Both the position numbers and the translations under genes were made by a program. From an uncultured Campylobacterales bacterium (lineage in GTDB: Bacteria > Campylobacterota > Campylobacteria > Campylobacterales > Arcobacteraceae), in the NCBI GenBank assembly GCA_947494995.1, contig CANLWY010000002.1, positions 62,001-126,000 of the forward strand: a stretch of DNA of 64,000 bases, given 5' to 3'. Of this stretch, positions 1 to 9,181 are shown one piece after another (position 1 is the first letter of the stretch; the number at the start of each line of letters is the position of its first letter). The notes under the pieces are model-generated. The model made no database searches. It worked only from the letters and a program-made list of their open reading frames with translations, and had not been told where the DNA came from.

Positions 1-2
1 AA

Positions 3-1703
3 ATGATTATGCATCCTATACAAGAAAATTTAACAGATAGATTTTTTAGAAATAATGAAGATGTACCTTTTGTTGGTTTAGGAATTAAAAAGTTAAAGGA
101 TTCTAAAAAAGATGAAGGTTTTATTGAGTATTCATTTTATAGTCCAAGAAGCGAAAAAAGAGTTTTTAAAGCCTCTTTTGTAAAGGTATTTAAACCTTAT
201 AACTGGATTTTAGGAACAGGAGCTTATATAGATGATGTAAGTAAATCTATGAAAGAAGAGGCTTTAAAAGCAATCTTACAAATGGGATATGGCAAAGAGG
301 GTTATTTTTGGATTATTGATTCAAATCACAATCTTTTAATGGATGGAGGGAAGAAAACACTAGCTGTAGAAAATAAATATAATGTAAAAAATAGTAAAGG
401 ACAGTATATTTACAGGGATATTGTAAAAATTGCAAATAATAAAAATGAAGATGACTTTCTAACTTATCATTGGACAATTCCTGAAGAAGAGGGTGAATTT
501 GAGAAGTTATCTTTTGTAAAAAAGTTTGAGCCTTGGGATTTTATTATTGGAACAGGCGTTTATGTAAAAGATATAAATAAAAACTCAATTGAAATGAATA
601 AAGAGTTAGAGAGTAATACTAAGTATTTTTGGACTTTGATAATAATGTTTTTAATGATGGTCTATTTAATTATTACTCTTTTTATAAGTATACAAAAACG
701 AAGAAAAACACAAAAAAAATTAAAAAACAAGACTGTTGAATTAGATAATCTTAACAAAAATCTTGAAGAGAAAGTTTTAAACAGAACGCTTGAAATTAGA
801 GGGCAAAAAGTACTTTTACAAAGTATAATTGATTCTCAAGAGTGTATGATTGCAGTAACAGATTTTAAAAAGATATCTTTTACAAATCAGTCTTTTAAAA
901 ACTTTTTTTCTTTAAAAGATAAATCAGAATTTGAACAAAGGTTTGTATCTTTAGCTGATGTATTTTGTGAGTATGGAGAGTATATTCATAAAGAAAAAAT
1001 AGCAATATCAGTAAATAAAGATTCTTTTGCAAAAGCTTTTTATCAATATGTAGTTAATACTAAAGAAGATAAAAGAACTGTAATGATATTAAATAAGAAT
1101 TTAGAGCCAAAAACTTTTTTTATAAATATTAAAGCAGTTGACAAAGAAAAAGATTTATACTTAGTAAGTCTTATAGATATTACACGAATTACTTTAAGAA
1201 AACTATTAGCAGAACAAAAAGCTTATACTGATGAATTAACAGGTGTAGCAAATAGAAATAAATTTAATGAAGTATTTAAAAAAGAGTTATTGAGAGTAGA
1301 AAGATATGGTGGTATGTTTTCTATTGCTATTTTAGATATTGATAATTTTAAAAAGTTTAATGATAACTTTGGACATCTAATTGGAGATGAAGTGTTAATC
1401 TCTTTAGCTAGTGAGTGTAAAAAGAGTTTAAGAGCAGTTGATCTTTTTGCAAGATGGGGAGGAGAAGAGTTTATAATCTTATTCCCAGAAACAAAAATAG
1501 AAGATGCTATTATCTCTTCTAAAAAACTTAGAAAAAATATTGAAAATCTTAAGCATAAAACAGCAGGAAAAATTACTTGTAGTTTTGGAGTAACTTCATT
1601 TAAAGAGAATGATACTTTAGAAAAGATGTTTGAACGAGCAGATAAAGCTTTATATAATGCTAAGAAAAATGGAAAAAATAGAGTAGAAACTTTAGATGAT
1701 TAA
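3..1703 (+). CDS. Cache-domain GGDEF diguanylate cyclase, 5' truncated
   Basis: Membrane-bound sensor predicted to make cyclic di-GMP. The first ~200 residues look like two Cache modules, each ending in a W-x-[FI]-[IL]-GTG strand (near residues 67-73 and 178-184), so the visible ATG is probably internal and the true N-terminus lies before the window. A membrane helix follows at about 211-231, then a coiled coil, a PAS-like segment and a C-terminal GGDEF domain. The active-site motif reads GGEEF and is preceded by RAVD, the RxxD inhibitory site. The stop overlaps a putative operator for the response regulator downstream. Signal sensed is unknown. Confidence 0.85.
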   Translation: MIMHPIQENLTDRFFRNNEDVPFVGLGIKKLKDSKKDEGFIEYSFYSPRSEKRVFKASFVKVFKPYNWILGTGAYIDDVSKSMKEEALKAILQMGYGKEGYFWIIDSNHNLLMDGGKKTLAVENKYNVKNSKGQYIYRDIVKIANNKNEDDFLTYHWTIPEEEGEFEKLSFVKKFEPWDFIIGTGVYVKDINKNSIEMNKELESNTKYFWTLIIMFLMMVYLIITLFISIQKRRKTQKKLKNKTVELDNLNKNLEEKVLNRTLEIRGQKVLLQSIIDSQECMIAVTDFKKISFTNQSFKNFFSLKDKSEFEQRFVSLADVFCEYGEYIHKEKIAISVNKDSFAKAFYQYVVNTKEDKRTVMILNKNLEPKTFFINIKAVDKEKDLYLVSLIDITRITLRKLLAEQKAYTDELTGVANRNKFNEVFKKELLRVERYGGMFSIAILDIDNFKKFNDNFGHLIGDEVLISLASECKKSLRAVDLFARWGGEEFIILFPETKIEDAIISSKKLRKNIENLKHKTAGKITCSFGVTSFKENDTLEKMFERADKALYNAKKNGKNRVETLDD

Positions 1704-1716
1704 CTATAAATTAACT
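1700..1716 (+). promoter_or_regulatory. Direct repeat TTAACT-N5-TTAACT, putative response-regulator box
   Basis: Two identical TTAACT half-sites start at 1700 and 1711, exactly 11 bp apart, one helical turn. A -10-like TATACT lies at 1733-1738, 16 bp beyond the second half-site. OmpR/PhoB-family regulators bind such direct repeats. The same arrangement occurs ahead of the TonB-receptor operon and the NosL operon, so autoregulation of the adjacent regulator is inferred. AT-rich background makes single sites weak evidence. Confidence 0.5.
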
Positions 1717-1763
1717 AAAAAGTTATAGAATATATACTTAATAAAATAAATTTAGGTTATAGA

Positions 1764-2423
1764 TTGAATAAGATACTTGTATTAGAAGACGATACGCTTT
1801 TATTAGAGACTTTAGAAGATTTTTTAGAAGATGAAAGTTTTGAAATAAAAACTGCTGTAAATGGTGAAGAGGTTATTGAATTTGCCTATGAAAACTCTTT
1901 TGACTTATATCTTTTTGATATTAATGTTCCTAAGATTAATGGAATAGATTTATTAAAGGAATTAAGGAAAAATGGCGACAATACTCCTACAATATATTTA
2001 ACTTCTTATAAAGATAAAGAGAAATTAACAGAAGGTTTTTTAAGTGGTTGTGATGATTATTTAAAAAAACCTGTAGATTTAGATGAACTTTTACTTAGAA
2101 TAAACTCTTTACTAAAAAGAAGTGGAAAGTTTTTTGAAGAAGTAAAATTAAGTGAAGAGCTAAGTTTTAATCCTAAAAATAGAAGAATATTAAACAGTGG
2201 GAAAGATATTTATGCAGCCGCAAAGGTTATTGACTTACTTGAACTCTTTTTAGAAAATAAAGATTCTATTATTTCAAAAGATATGATAATCGATAAGTTA
2301 TGGAGTTTTGATGAAGAGTATAGTGAAGGATCAATAAGAGTTTATATAAATAATTTAAAGAAAATCATAGGAAAAGAAAAAATAAAAAATATAAAAGGAA
2401 TAGGGTATAAAATTGAATTATAA
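1764..2423 (+). CDS. OmpR/PhoB-family response regulator
   Basis: DNA-binding regulator of a two-component system. Residues 1-115 form a receiver domain with the acidic pocket D9/D10, phospho-acceptor D52 in FDINVP, T80 and K102 before P103. Residues ~125-219 form a winged-helix output domain ending in the typical GIGYKIEL. The start is TTG at 1764; no better ATG is available in frame without cutting the receiver fold. The kinase gene overlaps its 3' end by 11 bp. The 11-bp-spaced TTAACT repeat upstream suggests it controls itself and, by inference, the metal operons downstream. Confidence 0.9.
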   Translation: MNKILVLEDDTLLLETLEDFLEDESFEIKTAVNGEEVIEFAYENSFDLYLFDINVPKINGIDLLKELRKNGDNTPTIYLTSYKDKEKLTEGFLSGCDDYLKKPVDLDELLLRINSLLKRSGKFFEEVKLSEELSFNPKNRRILNSGKDIYAAAKVIDLLELFLENKDSIISKDMIIDKLWSFDEEYSEGSIRVYINNLKKIIGKEKIKNIKGIGYKIEL

Positions 2424-3267
2424 AAAAAGAAATTTTTTAATTACAAACGCTATTGTTGTTGTCTTTACTCTTCTTTTATCATTACTTTTAAATTTTTATT
2501 TAACTTCTTATTTTGGGTTTAATCATGATACTTTTATGTTAGTAACTCTATCAGTACTAGTATTTGGATTAGGTTTATATCTTCTTTTAAGTAAAACAAT
2601 TTTTGAACCTCTTTTTAAAAGTGATGAGAATCTCCAAAAGACTGTAAAAGAGACTCTTCATGAACTTAATATTCCTATCTCAACTATCAATTTAAATACT
2701 CAAATGTTAGAGAAGAATATAAGTGGAGAAAAAGAGTTAAAGCGATTAAAACGTATAAAACTAGCTTCTAATGAGCTTTTGAAACTTTATGAAGATATGG
2801 AGTATCAGATTAAAAAAGAGATTGATAAAGTTGATATTACTACTTTTGATTTAAAGCAACTTATACAAAAAAGTTTAGTTAAATTTGAAGATTTAAAAAA
2901 TGATATTACAATAGAGCTAGATATTGTAGATATTGAACTGCAAAGTGATATAAATGGTTTTCAAAAAATGATTGATAATCTTATTTCAAATGCTTTAAAA
3001 TACAATCTTAAAGAAAATGGTCAAATAAAAATTTCATATGAAAATAATAGTCTTATTATTTTTAATACTGGAAAAGAGATAGATACAAAAAACTTAATTT
3101 TAATTTTTGAAAAATTTTTTCAAGAAGACTTTTCAAAGGAAGGGTTTGGATTAGGTCTTTCTATGGTAAAAGATTTTTGTGATAAAAATAAAATTGGAAT
3201 AAAAATTCAACCATCAAAGAGTGGAAATAGTTTTATTCTGAATCTAAAAAAACTAATTAAAGAGTAG
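2413..3267 (+). CDS. Sensor histidine kinase partner of the OmpR-type regulator
   Basis: Small inner-membrane kinase of 284 residues. Two membrane helices (about 8-30 and 41-60) are separated by only ~10 residues, so there is no periplasmic sensor domain and sensing is probably within the membrane. The phospho-acceptor is H83 in the TLHELNIP box. The ATPase part shows the N-box (DNLISNALKYN) and a GFGLGL glycine-rich motif. It starts with TTG inside the regulator gene, with an 11-bp overlap that indicates translational coupling. It lacks a recognisable HAMP domain. The ligand cannot be read from sequence; metal sensing is only suggested by the neighbouring operons. Confidence 0.87.
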   Translation: MNYKKRNFLITNAIVVVFTLLLSLLLNFYLTSYFGFNHDTFMLVTLSVLVFGLGLYLLLSKTIFEPLFKSDENLQKTVKETLHELNIPISTINLNTQMLEKNISGEKELKRLKRIKLASNELLKLYEDMEYQIKKEIDKVDITTFDLKQLIQKSLVKFEDLKNDITIELDIVDIELQSDINGFQKMIDNLISNALKYNLKENGQIKISYENNSLIIFNTGKEIDTKNLILIFEKFFQEDFSKEGFGLGLSMVKDFCDKNKIGIKIQPSKSGNSFILNLKKLIKE

Positions 3268-3318
3268 TTATAATAATTTATATTATAATGATGAATAATT
3301 TTATAATAAAGGATGTTT

Positions 3319-4257
3319 ATGATAGTTGATGAAACACTGATTTTGCCTTTGGCTTTTATTATTTTTGCAATAATTATTATCGCAAAGGGAGTTACAATTG
3401 TTCCTCAATCAGATTTATATGTTGTTGAGAGATTAGGAAAGTTTAATACTGTACTTCATGGTGGTTTTCATGTGATTATTCCAGTAATTGATAGTATAAG
3501 AGCCAAACTTACTTCAAGAGAACAACTTGTTGATATTGAGAAGCAGTCTGTAATTACAAAAGACAATGTAAATATTTCTATTGATGGTATTGTATTTTGT
3601 AAAGTTGATGATGCAATGGAAGCCACTTATAATGTAGTTAGTTTTAAAAATGCAATTGCAAATTTAGCAATGACAACATTAAGGTCTGAAATTGGAGGGA
3701 TGGAGTTAGATGATACTTTATCAAATAGAGAAACTCTAAATGCAAAACTTCAAACAGAACTTGGAAGTGCAGCAGCAAACTGGGGTATAAAAGTTACGAG
3801 AGTTGAGATTTCTGATATTTCAGTTCCTGATGAGATTGAAAGAGCTATGAATATGCAAATGGAAGCTGAAAGAGAAAAAAGAGCTATTGAAACAAAAGCA
3901 AGAGCTGATAAAGAAGCGCAAATTAGAGAAGCAGAAGCATTTAAACAGTCTGAGGTTTTAAAAGCAGAAGCTATTGAAAGAATGGCAGATGCAAAAAAAT
4001 ATGAACAAGAAAAAATAGCTGCAGGTCAGCAAGAAGCAATGAGACTTATTAATGAAGCAATGGCTCAAAATGAAAAAGCAGCTGAGTTTTTATTAGCAAA
4101 AGATAGAATTGTTGCTTTTAAAGCTTTAGCAGAATCTTCTTCAAATGATAAAATGATTCTACCTTATGAAGTATCACAGATGATAGGAAGTACTTCTATA
4201 TTAGGAGAAGCGTTCTTTAGTGGTTTAAACAAAGGAAATACAAATAATGCTTCTTGA
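3319..4257 (+). CDS. SPFH/stomatin-like membrane protein (QmcA family)
   Basis: Integral membrane scaffold of the SPFH/band 7 family, usually paired with NfeD proteins and linked to membrane microdomains or membrane proteolysis. It has one N-terminal helix (about residues 5-22), an SPFH domain beginning at VPQSDLYVVERLGKF, then a long charged coiled coil rich in AE and KA. An ATG at 3313 is also in frame, but AAAGGA abuts it directly, whereas the ATG at 3319 sits 6 bp after that sequence; I chose 3319. The next gene, NfeD-like, overlaps by 11 bp, confirming a pair. No specific substrate can be inferred. Confidence 0.9.
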   Translation: MIVDETLILPLAFIIFAIIIIAKGVTIVPQSDLYVVERLGKFNTVLHGGFHVIIPVIDSIRAKLTSREQLVDIEKQSVITKDNVNISIDGIVFCKVDDAMEATYNVVSFKNAIANLAMTTLRSEIGGMELDDTLSNRETLNAKLQTELGSAAANWGIKVTRVEISDISVPDEIERAMNMQMEAEREKRAIETKARADKEAQIREAEAFKQSEVLKAEAIERMADAKKYEQEKIAAGQQEAMRLINEAMAQNEKAAEFLLAKDRIVAFKALAESSSNDKMILPYEVSQMIGSTSILGEAFFSGLNKGNTNNAS

Positions 4258-4675
4258 TGTAATTAACCCTTATATTTTAATAGGAATAGCAGTTGTTCTA
4301 ATTGGACTTGAAGCTGTTATTACATCTTTTATTCTTATTTGGTTTGGATTAGGATTTTTAATTGTTGGACTTATCTCTTTTTCATATGGTTATTCAGATG
4401 GTTTATGGCAACTAGGCTCTGTAGCTTTAATCTCTTTATTTCTCCTTATCCTTTTAAGAAAGAGAGCATTAGAAAAATTTTTAAAATCTGATAATAAAGT
4501 AAATGATAATTTTTTAGATGAAAAAGGAATTGGCGAAATTAAAAACTCAAAGGTTTTTTATAAGGGAACCTATTGGGAGATTGAGTTTTCATCTGATGAA
4601 TTTGACTTGGAAGAAGGGCAAAAAGTGGAAGTTTTAAAGACTTATAGAAACTCTGCAATAATTCAAAAAAAGTAA
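4247..4675 (+). CDS. NfeD-like membrane protein
   Basis: Short NfeD protein (142 residues) without the long form's ClpP-like protease domain. The N-terminal half carries two to three hydrophobic helices (about 5-25, 28-48, 55-70). The C-terminal half is a small beta-barrel (OB-like) domain with the expected G-x-G and EEGQKVEVL strands. It overlaps the SPFH gene by 11 bp and is its usual partner. A rho-independent terminator follows immediately, so the unit ends here. Confidence 0.87.
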   Translation: MLLDVINPYILIGIAVVLIGLEAVITSFILIWFGLGFLIVGLISFSYGYSDGLWQLGSVALISLFLLILLRKRALEKFLKSDNKVNDNFLDEKGIGEIKNSKVFYKGTYWEIEFSSDEFDLEEGQKVEVLKTYRNSAIIQKK

Positions 4676-4680
4676 ATTTT

Positions 4681-4708
4681 CTAAAGTAGAGTAATCTACT
4701 TTAGTTTT
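4681..4708 (+). terminator. Rho-independent terminator after the SPFH/NfeD genes
   Basis: A perfect 10-bp stem, CTAAAGTAGA with TCTACTTTAG, closes a GTAA loop and is followed by TTTTCTT. It separates the NfeD gene from the TonB-receptor promoter region. Confidence 0.8.
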
Positions 4709-4717
4709 CTTCAATAT

Positions 4718-4756
4718 TTAACATAAAATTAACACTTACTTAATTATTAATTAACA
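4718..4756 (+). promoter_or_regulatory. Four tandem TTAACA-type half-sites at 11-bp spacing
   Basis: Half-sites start at 4718 (TTAACA), 4729 (TTAACA), 4740 (TTAATT) and 4751 (TTAACA), each exactly 11 bp from the next. A -10-like TATAAA is at 4774-4779, 17 bp after the last repeat, much the same spacing as at the response-regulator gene. This is the layout expected for cooperative binding of OmpR/PhoB-type dimers. The receptor start codon follows at 4796. Which regulator binds is inference. Confidence 0.6.
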
Positions 4757-4795
4757 TAACTAGTTTAAAATCTTATAAAAGTTTTAAGGATAGAT

Positions 4796-6892
4796 ATGAG
4801 ATTAAGGTTTTCAATTTTTGCATGTATTGCACTTTGTACATCAATTAGTGCAAATGATAGTGTAGAGTTAGATAAAGTGTCTGTAACAGCAACAAAGGTA
4901 GAAAGAGTTACTAAAGAAGTAAGTCAAAGTATTGCGGTTGTTGATAAAAAAGAGATAGAAAATAAAAATATTGTAACTATCTCTGAGGCATTAAATACAA
5001 CTCCTGGTGTCAATATAGAGAGTTCTACAAATAGTTCAAGTCCAAGACTTATTATACGAGGTGCAGGACTTAAAGCAAGATATGGTGTAAGAGAGATTAT
5101 GGTTGTAAAAGATGGTGTTCCTATGACAGACCCAGACTCTTTTACAAGATTTGATTTTATTGATATGCAAGATGTTGAGTCAATAGAAGTACAAAAGGGA
5201 CCTGGTTCTATTCATGCTGTTAATAGTACAGGTGGAGTTATTCAGCTTATTACAAAATCTGTATTTGATGATAGTGAAAATAGAGTAAAGTTTGGAGTGG
5301 GTAAATATGGGAGTAATCAAGCAAACTTTAGATTTACAAAAGCATTTGATGATAGTAACTATATTTCAATAAATGCAAGTTCTACTAAAAATGATAATGA
5401 TTGGCGAAAGAATAATGATTTAGATACAAAGCAAATAAGTTTAAAATATGGTCATATTTTTGAAGATGAAGCTACTTTTGAAAGTGAGTTATCTTATACA
5501 GAATCGAATATGCAACTTCCTGCTTCAATGAATGAAGTAGAATATGAAGAGTTTAAAAAAACTGGGAAACAAGAAGATACGAGTTCTCCTTGGCAGCATA
5601 GTGCAAGAGATTCAAAAATACTATTTTTTAATGCAAAGTATGAAAAAGAAGTAGGTAATATAACTTATAGACCAAGAATTTACTTTAATACTTGGGAACA
5701 TTTCCATCCTGTAACAGCAATGATAAATGATAGCAATAATAATAAAGTATTTGGTACGGATTTAGAATTAAACTATGCTCACAAACTATTTGCAAATGAT
5801 GCAATTTTAGTTGCTGGTGTAACTGCCAAACAAGATAGAACAAGAGATTCTAAAAAGTATGCATATAAAGATTTTAATATTGTAGGAATGGGAAGATTTA
5901 ACATTAGTGAAACATTATCAGAAAAAAAAGGTGACTTGGCAAATGTTGAAGACTCTACTGCAACTTTATATGGATTCTATTTACAAGAGAGTTTCAAACC
6001 TTTAGAGAAAACCCTTGTAGATTTATCTTTAAGAGTGGATAGAGTTAAGTTTGATGTAGATGGAAACGAAATTTTAGAGTATAACTGGAGTGGTTTTGGC
6101 GGACAAACTTATAAAACAGGTGATGGAAGATATTCTATTAATGAAGCATATACTTTGGTATCTCCTAAAATAGGTGTTAGTTATGCCCTTAGTGACTCAA
6201 CTAATATCTATGCTTCAGTTGCAAGTGCAAATCAAGCTCCAACCGATAATGAACTTAAAACAAATAGAGTTGAAGATAAAGGAACTTTAGACAAAACTCA
6301 AAGTATAAATTATGAGATAGGACTAAAAACAAGAACAAAAGATTTCTCATATGATTTAGCAATTTTTCAAAATGATGTAAAAGATGAGATAACAGCTACT
6401 AAGGAAGGTTGGACAACTTTTTATCAAAATGCAGGAAAGACTCAAAAAAGAGGTTTAGAGTTTTCTGGACAATATAATTTAAATAAAAACTTATCTTTAG
6501 GTGCTTCTTATACATATAGTAATTTTAAGTTTAAAGAGTTTAAGGAAGATGGAACATTTAATAGAAGTGGAAACTACCTACCATATATTCCAAAACATCA
6601 ATACGCAATATTTGCAAACTTCAATTACGATAGATTTAAATCAAGAGTTCAGACAAGATCTTGGGGAAGTTATTATATGGACAATGCAAATAGTGAAAAG
6701 CACAGTGGTTATGAGTTTGTAACAGATGTGATGGTTGGATATGAATATAAAAATCATAATCTTCAACTAAATATAAATAATGTTTTTGATAAACACTATG
6801 CAATGTCAGCACAAAAAGATTTAGATGGAGATTATACATATAAAGCTGCAGCTCCTAGAACTGTAATGTTTACTTATTCATATAAGTTTTAA
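4796..6892 (+). CDS. TonB-dependent outer-membrane receptor, probable metal or metallophore substrate
   Basis: Outer-membrane gated channel of 698 residues. A signal peptide ends near SISA (about 19). A TonB box-like segment (DKVSVTATK) is followed by a plug domain (about 35-155, with RGAGLKARYG and the GPGSIHAVNSTGGVI strand) and a 22-strand barrel ending in the aromatic YSYKF. AAGGA sits 6 bp before the start. It is first in a run with the polyferredoxin-NosL fusion, exbB, exbD and tonB, all closely spaced. The NosL-like partner points to copper, but the barrel also resembles siderophore receptors, so iron uptake is the main alternative. Confidence 0.85.
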   Translation: MRLRFSIFACIALCTSISANDSVELDKVSVTATKVERVTKEVSQSIAVVDKKEIENKNIVTISEALNTTPGVNIESSTNSSSPRLIIRGAGLKARYGVREIMVVKDGVPMTDPDSFTRFDFIDMQDVESIEVQKGPGSIHAVNSTGGVIQLITKSVFDDSENRVKFGVGKYGSNQANFRFTKAFDDSNYISINASSTKNDNDWRKNNDLDTKQISLKYGHIFEDEATFESELSYTESNMQLPASMNEVEYEEFKKTGKQEDTSSPWQHSARDSKILFFNAKYEKEVGNITYRPRIYFNTWEHFHPVTAMINDSNNNKVFGTDLELNYAHKLFANDAILVAGVTAKQDRTRDSKKYAYKDFNIVGMGRFNISETLSEKKGDLANVEDSTATLYGFYLQESFKPLEKTLVDLSLRVDRVKFDVDGNEILEYNWSGFGGQTYKTGDGRYSINEAYTLVSPKIGVSYALSDSTNIYASVASANQAPTDNELKTNRVEDKGTLDKTQSINYEIGLKTRTKDFSYDLAIFQNDVKDEITATKEGWTTFYQNAGKTQKRGLEFSGQYNLNKNLSLGASYTYSNFKFKEFKEDGTFNRSGNYLPYIPKHQYAIFANFNYDRFKSRVQTRSWGSYYMDNANSEKHSGYEFVTDVMVGYEYKNHNLQLNINNVFDKHYAMSAQKDLDGDYTYKAAAPRTVMFTYSYKF

Positions 6893-6903
6893 GAGGAGTT
6901 AAT

Positions 6904-8736
6904 ATGGTAAATTTTATCAAAAGAGATAAAAATGATATATATGGGATTCCCGTTTTAGGTTATATATTTAAAAATCAAAAATTCTTATTAACTTTGAAAA
7001 TAGTACTTTTAGTACTGTTTTCATATGCAATAATTTTTGGGTTTACAAATAATACTGGAGATAATCTTTTTACTAGAGGACTTTTCTGGGGACTTTTCTG
7101 GCCTTTTTTTATGGTTGTCTCATTATCAACTTTAGGACGGGTCTTTTGTGGAGTTTGTCCTCATGGTTTTGTAGGTAAATATATTACAAAGTTTGGCTTA
7201 AAGAAAAAAATGCCTAAATCTTTAGAAAATCCTTTTATTGGTCTTATCCTTTTATTTATTGGCTGGTGGTTTGTTTATTATATGTTCCCAGGAGTTTATA
7301 AAACACCATTTGCTACAGCTTTAGTATTTTTAATTTTAACTATTTTTGCTTTTGTATTTTTCTTTATATATAGCAATATGTCTTATTGCAAATCTCTTTG
7401 TCCTATTAGTGCTGTAACAAGAGGGTTTTCAAAGATCGGATTTACTTGGCTTGGAACTTATAAAGAAGAATGTAACTCTTGCAAAACTTTTGATTGTGCA
7501 AAAGCCTGTTCTTATAATTTGAAACCATTTACTTTTGATAAGAAAAATTCAATGGAAGATTGTACTTTATGTATGGATTGTAGTTCGGCTTGTGAAGCAG
7601 TTAGTTTTAAATTAAAAAAGCCATCTTCTTCTCTTTTTAATAAGTTCAAATATAAGAAGTCAGAAGTTTGGGCATTTATTCTAATAACTGGTGCAATTAC
7701 AATTACTATGGGCTTTCATCATGCTCTAGGAAGAAGTGCTATTGTAGAAGAGTTTTTCTGGACAAAAACAGCAAGATATTTTGAAGGATTTATTAATTTT
7801 GGTTCAATTGATACAGTAGGTTTATTTGCTTTTATTTATGCGATGCTTATTGTGCTAATGTTATCTATTGTTGGGATGTTTATCTCTTCAAGAATTATGA
7901 AACTCTCTTATGAAAAAACTATGTATACTCTTGGTTTTGCTTTTGCTCCAATTTTTATAGTTGGGGGACTTTCTCATATTGGAGAGTTTTTCTTTTATCA
8001 CTATGCTTCGGACATTGTAAATGGTTTTATTCAAGCTTTTTATTTAAATATTGAATATATGGAACCTTTAGCTACAAGAAAAGATAAATGGGTACATATT
8101 TTTAATGCTTTTAAGTATATAGCCTTTATTTGGGCAATTATCATTATGATAGGAAGATTAAGATTATTAGATACATCAACAATTCGTAAAGTTATTGCAT
8201 TTCCTTTTGCATCTGCTTTAATTATCTTTTACATGGGATTAAATTTTTATACAGGATATGTATTTAAAACTTATGGAGCTATGAAAAGAGGTGGTCATTC
8301 TCATGGCTCTCATACAAGTGAGAAAATGTTTCAATCAGTATCTTTTAAAGAAGCAACTCTTTTACAAGAAGGTACAAATAAAGTTAGTGGTTCAGTATGT
8401 GGTATGAATTTACTTAAATCTTATAAAACAAATCATAGTGCTGTTGTAAAAGGAAAGGTTAAACAATATTGTTCACTACACTGTTTAGTAGAAGATTTAA
8501 AAGTTAAAAACTTAGTATTAGAAGACATTCAAGTTGTAGATGTAAAAACACTAAAATTTATTAATGCTAATAAGGCCTCATATGTAGTTGGAAGTTCTAA
8601 AAAAGGAACTATGACAAGAACAAGTAAATATGCATTTAAAAACTTAGATGATGCAAAAGAATTTATACACAAATATGGTGGAGAGATTGTATCTTTTGAA
8701 AATGCTGTATTAAAAGCTATATTAGATTTTAAATAG
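6904..8736 (+). CDS. Membrane polyferredoxin (NapH/NosR/CcoG-like) fused to a NosL-like domain
   Basis: A 610-residue inner-membrane protein. The N-terminal third has helices and an FCGVCPHG motif (C82, C85), a YCKSLCP motif (C162, C166) and two cluster-binding sets: C190-x2-C193-x4-C198-x3-C202 and C220-x2-C223-x2-C226-x3-C230. The middle holds about six helices. After a His/Met-containing linker (GGHSHGSHTSEKM), the last ~112 residues resemble NosL: CGM at 499-501, a CSLHC motif, and the YVVGS/KYAF strands. CcoG relatives reduce Cu(II), and NosL binds Cu(I). I infer metal reduction coupled to capture in the periplasm. It lies 11 bp after the receptor gene. Confidence 0.75.
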   Translation: MVNFIKRDKNDIYGIPVLGYIFKNQKFLLTLKIVLLVLFSYAIIFGFTNNTGDNLFTRGLFWGLFWPFFMVVSLSTLGRVFCGVCPHGFVGKYITKFGLKKKMPKSLENPFIGLILLFIGWWFVYYMFPGVYKTPFATALVFLILTIFAFVFFFIYSNMSYCKSLCPISAVTRGFSKIGFTWLGTYKEECNSCKTFDCAKACSYNLKPFTFDKKNSMEDCTLCMDCSSACEAVSFKLKKPSSSLFNKFKYKKSEVWAFILITGAITITMGFHHALGRSAIVEEFFWTKTARYFEGFINFGSIDTVGLFAFIYAMLIVLMLSIVGMFISSRIMKLSYEKTMYTLGFAFAPIFIVGGLSHIGEFFFYHYASDIVNGFIQAFYLNIEYMEPLATRKDKWVHIFNAFKYIAFIWAIIIMIGRLRLLDTSTIRKVIAFPFASALIIFYMGLNFYTGYVFKTYGAMKRGGHSHGSHTSEKMFQSVSFKEATLLQEGTNKVSGSVCGMNLLKSYKTNHSAVVKGKVKQYCSLHCLVEDLKVKNLVLEDIQVVDVKTLKFINANKASYVVGSSKKGTMTRTSKYAFKNLDDAKEFIHKYGGEIVSFENAVLKAILDFK

Positions 8737-8755
8737 ATTTATAAAAGGAAATTAT

Positions 8756-9181
8756 ATGAATATTGAATTGCTTAAAAACTTAGTTGATTATGGGGTTATT
8801 GCATTACTTGGAGTTATGAGTTTTATTGCAGTAATGCTTTTTTTTGAAAGACTATTTTTTTATAGAAAACTTGATGTAAATAAGTATAAAAATAAAAAAC
8901 AGTTAGATGTAGCATTAACAAAAAATCTTACTTTTATAGGAACTATAGCTTCAAACTCCCCATATATAGGACTATTAGGAACAGTATTAGCAATTATGCT
9001 TACCTTTTTAACTATGAGTGAAGGAGATATTGTTGCAACAAAAATTATGGCATCTTTAGCATTAGCATTAAAAGCAACAGCAATTGGACTTGTCGTTGCA
9101 ATTATATCTATGGTTTTTTATAATATTTTAGTAAGGTATACAGAAATTTTGGAAAGTAAATATGAAAATCAAGAAGTTTGA
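8756..9181 (+). CDS. exbB: ExbB-type proton channel subunit
   Basis: Inner-membrane subunit that, with ExbD, turns proton flow into movement of TonB. It is short (141 residues) with three helices: about 10-30, 65-85 and 98-120. The conserved region IASNSPYIGLLGTVLAIM and the following LALALKATAIGLVVAI helix are typical of the MotA/TolQ/ExbB family. Good AAAAGGAA ribosome site upstream. It overlaps exbD by 20 bp. Context makes it the energiser for the receptor at 4796. Confidence 0.9.
   Translation: MNIELLKNLVDYGVIALLGVMSFIAVMLFFERLFFYRKLDVNKYKNKKQLDVALTKNLTFIGTIASNSPYIGLLGTVLAIMLTFLTMSEGDIVATKIMASLALALKATAIGLVVAIISMVFYNILVRYTEILESKYENQEV

Noticed and set aside
6501-6839. Short frames overlapping the 3' end of the first TonB receptor on both strands
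   Set aside because: They are shadows of the receptor gene with no ribosome site or domain.
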